From the NCBI GenBank assembly GCA_021299675.1, contig JAJTIF010000413.1:1-11113 (forward strand): a DNA stretch of 11,113 nt, given 5' to 3'. The DNA is from Pseudomonadota bacterium (GTDB lineage: Bacteria; Bdellovibrionota; Bacteriovoracia; Bacteriovoracales; Bacteriovoracaceae). Of this stretch, positions 5,684 to 11,113 are shown piece by piece; within the stretch, counting starts at the first letter, position 1, and the number at the start of each line of letters is the position of its first letter. The notes under the pieces were generated by a model. The model was given only the letters and a program-made list of their open reading frames with translations, did no database searches and was not told where the DNA came from. A program made the position numbers and the translations under genes.

Positions 5684-6637
5684 CTAATCGATCTTAAGTT
5701 TAAATTCAGCGTAAAGGGGGAGGTGATCCGAGGGCATCAGAATCTTCTGCCAGGACCTTTGGGGCATGGGAATGAGTTGACCCTCGGCTCCGGTGTAATG
5801 GGGGAAGGTCACAGATTCTTTGAGGAGAGATTCCTGAGCTTTTTGGTTAAGAAAGAGATAGTCCAGCTGCTGCTCGATCCGCAGACCTCCCTGATTAAAA
5901 TACACATAACTGTAACGCTCACTTTCTGGCAGCCCTGCCACCAGCGCAGCGTCTTGAAGATTATTTTTATGCTTGAGCGGGAGAAACTCTGGCTCTGGCG
6001 TTGGACCACTTGCCACCCCGTTAAAATCCCCTCCCAAGAGTAGAGGTACATCTGCCGGAAGCTGGTAGATGATTTCACTGAGACCTAGCACTTCCACCGC
6101 TCTTCGAGTGCGCCCTTCGAAGTCGTCGCCTTTGGAGTTGAGTTTTGATTTGAGATGCACCAGCAGGGCATTGGCCACGAGACGATCATGCAGAGAGACC
6201 TCGAGCTTGAGCACGTCGCGTGAAAAGTTGGTGTATTTTGCATGGGGGAGTTTGTAGTCTTTATGGGAGAAAATCTTCCCGCTCCATGGTGCTTTTAATA
6301 AGAATCCCATATCAATGCCCCTGTCTGAGTTTCCTTCCAAAAGATAGGGCTGATAGAGGTTTTGTAAAAAATAGCGATTGAAATTTTCTAGCGAGAGGAG
6401 GCCTCCGACTTCGGTCAACATGATGAGGTCTGGGGAGATCTTCGTGATGGTTGCAGCCAGGGCCTGAACTTTTGAGAGAGTCTTGTTCCCGATTAATCCC
6501 GAGTTAAGTTTCTGCCATTGAATTTCATTCATCTGTGCGATTGGCTCTTCTTTCCAGTGCTCCATGAAAATGAAGAGGTTCTCTGCGTTGAGCACCAGCA
6601 CTTTCAGTGTTGCTGTGATTTCGGAATCTTTTGCCAT
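5684..6637 (-). CDS. Endonuclease/exonuclease/phosphatase (EEP) family protein
   Basis: 317 residues with the complete DNase I-like metal-dependent hydrolase motif series. VLNAENLF (15-22) gives the metal-site Asn, TEVGG (75-79) the catalytic Glu, and DRGIDMGFLLK (105-115) and VHLKS (160-164) line the site. GGDFNG (202-207) supplies Asp and Asn, LDYLFLN (258-264) an Asp, and SDHLPLYAEF (303-312) the terminal Asp-His pair. Members cleave phosphodiesters in nucleic acids or phosphoesters in lipids and inositol phosphates; which applies here cannot be told. No signal peptide is evident (MAKDSEITATLKVLVLN), so it is probably cytoplasmic. GAGG lies about 12 bases before the ATG at 6637, a little far. 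TATAAT on the minus strand (6670-6665) sits about 28 bases before the ATG and may be its -10 box. It is divergent from the barrel gene. Confidence 0.88.
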   Translation of the reverse strand: MAKDSEITATLKVLVLNAENLFIFMEHWKEEPIAQMNEIQWQKLNSGLIGNKTLSKVQALAATITKISPDLIMLTEVGGLLSLENFNRYFLQNLYQPYLLEGNSDRGIDMGFLLKAPWSGKIFSHKDYKLPHAKYTNFSRDVLKLEVSLHDRLVANALLVHLKSKLNSKGDDFEGRTRRAVEVLGLSEIIYQLPADVPLLLGGDFNGVASGPTPEPEFLPLKHKNNLQDAALVAGLPESERYSYVYFNQGGLRIEQQLDYLFLNQKAQESLLKESVTFPHYTGAEGQLIPMPQRSWQKILMPSDHLPLYAEFKLKID

Positions 6638-6664
6638 GATCGTCGATTGCCTCGTCTGTGTTTT

Positions 6665-6670
6665 ATTATA
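6665..6670 (-). promoter_or_regulatory. Consensus -10 hexamer in the divergent EEP/barrel gap
   Basis: The minus strand reads TATAAT at 6670-6665. On the plus strand the overlapping bases read TATTAT (6664-6669). This is the only promoter-like element in the 53 bp gap between the divergent genes at 6637 and 6691. No good -35 box was found for either direction at 16-18 bp. Confidence 0.35.
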
Positions 6671-6690
6671 GAGAAAGAAAAGGATCTTGA

Positions 6691-7257
6691 ATGCATAAAA
6701 TTTTTTTTCTCCTCTCGTTTCTCCTGCTCGCTTCGAGTGTGTTCGCCCAGTCAGGAGCGAGCATTCGCTTTGAGCCTCTGTTCGGTGTGGAGCACACGCA
6801 AAACCAATACCCGGAACCAGCCCGCTATAGTACGAGGAGCTTTTTTGGGTTGCGGGCGCTCGCGGGCTACACTCTTCTTTCGGCTGAACTCGAAGTGACT
6901 CAGTCCAATGACCGCAGGGATTACCCGAGTGAGAATCTTAAAGTTGAAGATCAGATCCGTCGGGCGATGGTGGGGTTGCGGTCTACCTACGCACTCTCTA
7001 ATTTCCTTGGCTTTTTCTTGCGCGCGGGCGCTCGAGGCACGGAAGAAAAGAATACGATTACTAATACCAATACTTCTGTCGTTGAAGTGAAAGATCCTGG
7101 CATCAAATGGGATCCTTATGCGGGGACCGGGTTGCAGATTGCCCTCGCACAAAACTTCGCCTTGAATGCGGGAGCCACTTGGGTTTTTACTGGAGCCGCT
7201 AAGCCGGATGTACAGTATAGCTTTGGGTTCACCGTCAAGTTTGGTCAGGTAAGATAA
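6691..7257 (+). CDS. Secreted outer-membrane beta-barrel-like protein
   Basis: 188 residues. The N-terminus is a clear Sec signal peptide, with HK followed by a long hydrophobic run ending SSVFA, and likely cleavage after A19 before QSGAS. The mature part alternates hydrophobic and polar residues in strand-sized blocks such as SIRFEPLFGVEH, SFFGLRALAGYTLLSAELEV, RRAMVGLRSTYAL, FLGFFLRAGARG, PYAGTGLQIALAQN, FALNAGATWVFTG and VQYSFGFTVKFG. That is the pattern of a small eight-stranded porin-like or OmpA/OmpW-type barrel. I do not recognise a specific family. AGGAT at 6681-6685 with five bases spacing supports the ATG. It ends 61 bp before the TatT lipoprotein and could be the outer-membrane pore for the same import system, but that link rests on proximity only. 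Confidence 0.75.
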   Translation: MHKIFFLLSFLLLASSVFAQSGASIRFEPLFGVEHTQNQYPEPARYSTRSFFGLRALAGYTLLSAELEVTQSNDRRDYPSENLKVEDQIRRAMVGLRSTYALSNFLGFFLRAGARGTEEKNTITNTNTSVVEVKDPGIKWDPYAGTGLQIALAQNFALNAGATWVFTGAAKPDVQYSFGFTVKFGQVR

Positions 7258-7276
7258 GCCACATTGATTTTCTTTA

Positions 7277-7313
7277 ATCTCACAGGCAAACTTAATAAAA
7301 ATAACTGTGAGGT
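7277..7313 (+). promoter_or_regulatory. Inverted repeat that can mask the tatT ribosome binding site
   Basis: ATCTCACAG (7277-7285) and CTGTGAGGT (7305-7313) pair as a 9 bp stem (one G-U) around a 19-base A-rich loop. The 3' arm contains GAGG (7309-7312), the Shine-Dalgarno of the gene starting at 7319. In RNA this could limit translation; in DNA it could be an operator. No U-run follows the 3' arm, so it is not a standard intrinsic terminator. Confidence 0.4.
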
Positions 7314-7318
7314 AAAAA

Positions 7319-8185
7319 ATGAAATACTACGTATTATGCATCCTTCTTTTGTCTTTTGTAGGCTGTGCTTCTAAAAGACAATCAGGCTTTGAATCCAGCG
7401 AGACTCTCTCTAGTCTCAGCGATAAAGAAGCGCAAACTCTCAAGGCAGAAGCCAAGAAGTTCTGGGCCAATCGCCACATCAAGGCTGAGCTCGAGCAGTC
7501 CATTAATATGTGGGAAAAACTGTCTCGCACGGACAAAGCTGACCGCGAGACCTTTCAGGCACTCACGCATGCTTACTATCTTTTAGCGGACGCGCATGAG
7601 GAAGATCTAGAACTCAAAAAATCGCTCTGGGAAAAAGGTGCACTCTTTGGTGAAAAAGCCATGGCACAAAATCCTCAATTTGCAGCGAACATGAATGACA
7701 AAAAAACGATGGAAGAATCTCTCCCACTTCTAGCGAAGGAAGATGCAGCCTCCATGTACTGGACAGCTGCCAATCTGGGTAAGTGGGCGAAGTTTTCAGG
7801 TATCGCCACGCAGCTCAAGTACAAAGGGCGAATCAAGGGACTCGTTGAAGGAGTTGAAAAGGTAAATCCTACATTCTTTCATGGCTCTGTTCAGCGTTAC
7901 TGGGGTGCCTTCTACGCGGTCGCGCCGAGTTTTGCTGGCGGGGATTTGAATAAATCCATCAAGGCGTTTAATGCGTCGATTGAGCAAGCACCTGCGTATC
8001 TCGGCACGAAAGTCCTGATGGCAGAAGTTTATTACACCAAGAAACAAGACAAGAAAGCCTTTGAAGCCACGCTTAAAGAAGTACTGGCTACCTCAGATTC
8101 AATCTCTAAGGAGTTGATGCCTGAGAACGTCTTGGAGAAGAAGAAAGCTCAGAGTCTTTTGAAAAAAATGGATGAACTCTTTTAA
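7319..8185 (+). CDS. tatT: TRAP transporter T-component (TatT) family lipoprotein
   Basis: 288 residues starting with a lipoprotein signal, YYVLCILLLSFVGC, with the lipidated Cys at position 16 and Ala-Ser after it (no Asp at +2, so no inner-membrane retention signal). The rest is helical with TPR-like repeats, for instance KAEAKKFWANRHIKAELEQS, FQALTHAYYLLADAHEED, SIKAFNASIEQAPAYLG and LMAEVYYTKKQDKKAFE. The region ASMYWTAANLGKWAKFSG, with the following PTFFHGSVQRYWGAFYA, is typical of TatT proteins, first described in Treponema pallidum as partners of the TRAP binding protein. Its position directly before a DctP gene, with the DctP Shine-Dalgarno overlapping its stop codon, fits that role. 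GAGG six bases before the ATG is the Shine-Dalgarno and lies in a possible hairpin. It probably helps present a hydrophobic or otherwise unusual ligand to the binding protein. Confidence 0.88.
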   Translation: MKYYVLCILLLSFVGCASKRQSGFESSETLSSLSDKEAQTLKAEAKKFWANRHIKAELEQSINMWEKLSRTDKADRETFQALTHAYYLLADAHEEDLELKKSLWEKGALFGEKAMAQNPQFAANMNDKKTMEESLPLLAKEDAASMYWTAANLGKWAKFSGIATQLKYKGRIKGLVEGVEKVNPTFFHGSVQRYWGAFYAVAPSFAGGDLNKSIKAFNASIEQAPAYLGTKVLMAEVYYTKKQDKKAFEATLKEVLATSDSISKELMPENVLEKKKAQSLLKKMDELF

Positions 8186-8194
8186 GGAGACCGC

Positions 8195-9178
8195 ATGCTC
8201 TCGTTTATTTTAAGTCTTCTCGTCACCAGTGCCAGCGCTAATGTCGCTGTGAAGTTTGCAACCATCGCTCCCGCCGGTACACCTTGGGCTGATTCTCTAG
8301 AAGAGATCAAAACTCGGGTGCTTGCTGAATCAAAAAATGCCATCAAAGTGAAAACCTTTCTCGGAGGCCAGCTGGGCGGAGAACTCGAGATCTTGCAAAA
8401 GGTCAGGCGTGGTCAGGTCGAGGGTGGGGGACTTACCTGTGGCGCTATGAGCGCCGTGATTCCAGAACTTGATATCCTCGAAATCCCTTATCTCTTTGAG
8501 TCCAACGCTGAGGCGGACTTCGTTTTGGACAATTACCTCTGGAAACCCTTTCAGGAAATCTTCCAGCAGAAAGGCTTCGTGCTCGTGACTTGGGCTGAAA
8601 ACGGTTGGCGCTCGATCGGTCACAAATCAAAACTCATTAAAAAACCTGAAGACCTCAAAGGTGTGAAGATCCGTTCACAGGAGAGTAAGGTTCACTTGGC
8701 GTACTGGAAGCGCCTAGGAGCAGCCGCTCAAGCCATCTCTACTCCCGAAGTGCTGCCGGCTCTTCAGACGGGAGTCGTTGAGGCCTTTGATAACACTCCT
8801 CTCTTTACCTTGGCAGCGGAGTGGCAGTCGGCGATCAAGTATTACACTGTCACCGATCACATCTACCAAGCCGCCGTGGTGGTCTACTCTAAAAAGTTTT
8901 TTGATAAGATGAACCCGGAGCAAAAGAAGATTCTCTTGGGATCTGAAAACGAACAAGCCAAGATGATTCGCACCAATGTGCGCAAACTGGGCGATAGCTT
9001 GATCGAGGTGCTTAAAGAATCAGGCGTCCAGGTGTCGACGCTCTCAAGCTCAGAGAAAGCTGCTTTCGTAAAGTCAGCCGATGGGATGGCTCAGCAGATG
9101 ATTAAAGAGATCGGCGGAAAATCTGCTGAGATCTATCGATTAATCCAAGAAGGCAAGGCTGCATTTAAAAAGAAGTAA
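8195..9178 (+). CDS. dctP: TRAP transporter periplasmic substrate-binding protein (DctP family)
   Basis: 327 residues. A Sec signal (MLSFILSLLVTSASA, cleavage before N16) is followed by the classic DctP layout: VKFATIAPAGTPWADSLEEI (19-38), FLGGQLGGELEILQKVRRGQVE (about 55-76), DILEIPYLF (93-101), KKPEDLKGVKIRSQES (149-164) with R160 as the Arg that holds the ligand carboxylate in most family members, and STPEVLPALQTGVVEAFDN (182-200). Periplasmic binding proteins of this class deliver organic acids or related solutes to the DctQM membrane complex, which is driven by a sodium or proton gradient. The retained Arg suggests a carboxylate ligand, but the pocket does not reveal which. TAAGGAGA overlapping the tatT stop gives a strong ribosome site. 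It is the second gene of a tight four-gene operon. Confidence 0.95.
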   Translation: MLSFILSLLVTSASANVAVKFATIAPAGTPWADSLEEIKTRVLAESKNAIKVKTFLGGQLGGELEILQKVRRGQVEGGGLTCGAMSAVIPELDILEIPYLFESNAEADFVLDNYLWKPFQEIFQQKGFVLVTWAENGWRSIGHKSKLIKKPEDLKGVKIRSQESKVHLAYWKRLGAAAQAISTPEVLPALQTGVVEAFDNTPLFTLAAEWQSAIKYYTVTDHIYQAAVVVYSKKFFDKMNPEQKKILLGSENEQAKMIRTNVRKLGDSLIEVLKESGVQVSTLSSSEKAAFVKSADGMAQQMIKEIGGKSAEIYRLIQEGKAAFKKK

Positions 9179-9181
9179 AGC

Positions 9182-9667
9182 ATGAATAAATTTTTTGATT
9201 ACCTCACCAAATTCGAAAAAGTCTGTGCCGCTTTTTTTGTGGTGGTGCTCACGGGTCTTGTGATCACTGACGTCGCAGCCCGAGAGGTCTTTAAAACAGG
9301 ACTTCCCTGGGCACAGAAAGCTGCCGTGAATTTGATGATCTGGGCAGGATTCTTAGGGGCGTGTCTTATGACTCAAAAAGGTGATCACTTAAGACCTGAA
9401 GTAGGGGACAAGCTGTGGAAAGGGAAACTTTCTGGAGTGGTCGAGAGACTACGCAATGGACTGGTGAGTTTGTTCTGCTTAGCCTTGGCTTACCACGGCT
9501 TCCTCTATGTGCAGGAAAGCCGCGAGTTCGCTGAGATGCATGTGGTGCTGAATGTGCCTTTATGGATTCTTCAATTAGTGATTCCCTGGACATTTTTCTC
9601 TATGGGCCTGCGCTATGCTTGGTTCACCTACAAGCCTTTGCTTAAAACGGAAAGGAGCCTCCATTGA
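9182..9667 (+). CDS. dctQ: TRAP transporter small membrane subunit (DctQ family)
   Basis: 161 residues with four membrane segments, near 15-35, 47-64, 92-110 and 125-147, as usual for DctQ. The family's signature is present: AREVFKTGLPWAQKAAVNLMIWAGFLGACLMTQKGDHLRPEV (about 33-74), with the Pro-Trp, the Trp-Ala-Gly-Phe-Leu-Gly helix and the His-Leu before the second loop. DctQ forms the stable transmembrane complex with DctM and helps dock the binding protein. The ATG is three bases after the dctP stop with only a weak ribosome site, so translation is probably coupled. The end overlaps the start of dctM by four bases. Confidence 0.94.
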   Translation: MNKFFDYLTKFEKVCAAFFVVVLTGLVITDVAAREVFKTGLPWAQKAAVNLMIWAGFLGACLMTQKGDHLRPEVGDKLWKGKLSGVVERLRNGLVSLFCLALAYHGFLYVQESREFAEMHVVLNVPLWILQLVIPWTFFSMGLRYAWFTYKPLLKTERSLH

Positions 9668-10923
9668 GCGCGACACTACTTATCCCACTTCTATTGACGG
9701 CAGTTCTTGTTGGGGTTCCTCTCTTTGTCATCATGGGAGTGATCGCTAGTTTCTGTTACGTTTTTATCGCCGGTGAGCCTTTAAGTGTTGTCATTGGCGA
9801 TATCTTTTATGCTGCCGACAAAGAAGTCCTACTGGCCGTGCCGCTCTTTATTTTAGCGGGCCAGATCATGACTAAGGGGTCGATCTCCAGACGCTTGATC
9901 GACGTCGCTCGGGCCTTCACAGCGCCGATCCCAGGTGGACTTGGGTTGGCCGCGGTCTTGTCCTGCTCGGTGTTTGCCGCTATCAGTGGCTCGAGTCCTG
10001 TTACGCTCATAGCGATCGGCTCGCTGCTCTATCCAGCCCTGATAGAGGCTGGCTATGATAAGAAATTTTCCATGGGTCTTTTAAGCACCGGGGGAACTTT
10101 AGGGATCATTATCCCACCCAGTATCCCCATGATTATTTTTGCCATCATGGCCGGAGTGTCGGTGGTGGATCTCTTCAAGGCCGGCATCGGACCTGGCTTA
10201 CTGTTAATGACCTTGCTTGGAATGTACGCCGTCTGGCGAGCCCCGAAAGCAGCGCGCTTACCCTTCGATGCGACACTTGCTTTTCAATCCCTAAAGAAGG
10301 GGATTCTCTCTCTGCTCATGCCACTCATCATTTTAGGTGGTATCTACACTGGTTTTTTTACCGCCACTGAATCTGCAGCGATTGCCGTTCTTTACGCTTT
10401 GATCGTCGAAGTTCTCATCCACCGCGAGTTTAAACTCTCGCAGCTCGCACAGGTCGCTGTTGAGACAGCTGAAACCTTGGGGCTGCTTTTTCTGATCTTG
10501 ATCCTCGCTGTGAGCTTAAATAAGTTCATGACTATCGAACAGATCCCACAGATGATGGTGGATACCATCGCGCAGATGGTCTCTTCAAAACTCACTTTTA
10601 TTCTGCTCGTAAACATCTTGTTGCTAATTGTGGGCTGCTTCATGGACGCCATGAGTGCGATCTTAGTGCTGGCCCCTTTGCTCACACCCATGGCCCAGCA
10701 CTACGGGATCGATCCGGTGCACTTTGGGATTATCATGATCGTGAACTTAGAGATCGGCTATCTCACGCCCCCGATTGGGATTAATCTTTTCGTGGCTTCT
10801 GGTATGTTTAAGGAGCCGATCGGTGTGGTGGTGAAGTCAGTACTTCCGTACCTCCTGGTCATGCTCGTAGGATTGGCTTTAATCTGCGCTTTTCCACAGA
10901 TCAGTCTTTTTACCTTGAAGTAA
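9664..10923 (+). CDS. dctM: TRAP transporter large permease subunit (DctM family)
   Basis: 419 residues, close to the usual 425, with about a dozen hydrophobic segments. Conserved stretches include LAVPLFILAGQIMTKGSISRRLIDVARA (57-84), AAISGSSPVTLIAIGSLLYP (105-124), GGTLGIIIPPSIPMIIFAIMAG (142-163), LFKAGIGPG (170-178), GFFTATESAAIAVLYA (about 230-245) and IGYLTPPIGINLFVASG (about 366-382). This is the elevator-type transport domain that uses a cation gradient to import the solute delivered by DctP. The start is TTG at 9664, chosen because AGGAG at 9653-9657 is ideally spaced and the bases ATTGA overlap the dctQ stop. It ends three bases before the stop of a convergent 42-codon gene, with no terminator between. 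Confidence 0.96.
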   Translation: MSATLLIPLLLTAVLVGVPLFVIMGVIASFCYVFIAGEPLSVVIGDIFYAADKEVLLAVPLFILAGQIMTKGSISRRLIDVARAFTAPIPGGLGLAAVLSCSVFAAISGSSPVTLIAIGSLLYPALIEAGYDKKFSMGLLSTGGTLGIIIPPSIPMIIFAIMAGVSVVDLFKAGIGPGLLLMTLLGMYAVWRAPKAARLPFDATLAFQSLKKGILSLLMPLIILGGIYTGFFTATESAAIAVLYALIVEVLIHREFKLSQLAQVAVETAETLGLLFLILILAVSLNKFMTIEQIPQMMVDTIAQMVSSKLTFILLVNILLLIVGCFMDAMSAILVLAPLLTPMAQHYGIDPVHFGIIMIVNLEIGYLTPPIGINLFVASGMFKEPIGVVVKSVLPYLLVMLVGLALICAFPQISLFTLK

Positions 10924-10926
10924 ATC

Positions 10927-11055
10927 TTACTGAAAGAGGTAGACGATATTGGCCGGGATTCCCACGGCGAAGACCCCGCCCATGATGATGGCCGTGCCCA
11001 CCAAGAGGATGGCGATAAGCTTGTAGGGAAGAGTGGCAAGAGATTTCATTTTCAT
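10927..11055 (-). CDS. 42-residue single-pass membrane peptide, possibly leaderless
   Basis: The minus-strand frame from ATG at 11055 (second ATG at 11049) encodes a basic start, MKMKSLATLPYKL, then one strongly hydrophobic helix, IAILLVGTAIIMGGVFAV, then GIPANIVYLFQ and stop. I do not recognise it. Support comes from codon use (mostly C or G in third position through the helix, like the neighbours), the basic-then-hydrophobic membrane pattern, and a near-consensus promoter just upstream. No Shine-Dalgarno precedes the ATG, and the predicted transcript start falls at or within a base or so of it. The gene is convergent with dctM, three bases between stop codons. It could be a small membrane-complex subunit or a regulator. 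The alternative is that the promoter drives an RNA antisense to the end of dctM. Confidence 0.6.
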   Translation of the reverse strand: MKMKSLATLPYKLIAILLVGTAIIMGGVFAVGIPANIVYLFQ

Positions 11056-11061
11056 TGAATT

Positions 11062-11090
11062 ATTGTAAAAGAGAGTCTGCTTGGGGTCAA
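11062..11090 (-). promoter_or_regulatory. Strong sigma70-type promoter for the 42-codon gene
   Basis: On the minus strand TTGACC (11090-11085) and TACAAT (11067-11062) are separated by exactly 17 bp. Each hexamer differs from consensus at one base. The start of transcription would be expected near 11055-11056, at the ATG itself. This is the best promoter match in the window. Confidence 0.7.
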
Positions 11091-11113
11091 TCGACGCTCT
11101 TTTGGGGATAAAA

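Noticed and set aside
10758..11039. Minus-strand 93-codon open frame across the end of dctM
   Set aside because: It lies largely antisense to a conserved dctM region in a frame with low-complexity Ser/Pro-rich sequence; the real short gene here is in another frame (11055-10927).
1..11113. CRISPR arrays, insertion sequences, tRNA or rRNA genes
   Set aside because: No regularly spaced repeats, transposase-like frames or tRNA-like folds were seen on either strand.

Overview
The window looks like a chromosome segment from a Gram-negative bacterium. It carries an outer-membrane barrel with a Sec signal, a lipoprotein and a TRAP transporter with its extra TatT component. The TatT-DctP-DctQ-DctM order and the general protein style suggest a deltaproteobacterial or Bdellovibrionota-like lineage. 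That placement is an inference from gene content only, because no rRNA or tRNA is present.

Layout. Positions 1-556 (minus) hold the start of a multi-pass membrane protein that runs off the left edge. Positions 628-5379 form the accessory core: a PLP fold-type III decarboxylase-like protein (plus); convergent with it a PLP fold-type I Cys/Met-metabolism-like enzyme (minus), preceded by two short paralogous peptide genes (minus, 3201-2872); then, divergent, a NodU/CmcH-type carbamoyltransferase and an 82-residue PqqD-like protein that are almost certainly co-translated. Positions 5383-6637 (minus) hold rpsU (bS21) and an endonuclease/exonuclease/phosphatase-family protein. Positions 6691-10923 (plus) hold an outer-membrane barrel protein and a TRAP operon: TatT lipoprotein, DctP binding protein, DctQ and DctM. 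Positions 11055-10927 (minus) hold an unlisted 42-residue membrane peptide gene behind a near-consensus sigma70 promoter.

The most interesting part is 628-5379. A free-standing PqqD-like RiPP recognition element, two tandem peptides with a shared N-terminal motif (LKDYG..VGRI) and Ala-rich C-termini, a carbamoyltransferase and two PLP enzymes look like an unfamiliar peptide-dependent biosynthetic pathway. There is no radical SAM enzyme, cyclase, protease or peptide exporter in view, so the chemistry is open. One peptide gene carries an apparent one-base frameshift, and the decarboxylase-like protein lacks the usual active-site cysteine. The TRAP operon is a conventional high-affinity solute importer whose substrate cannot be told from sequence.
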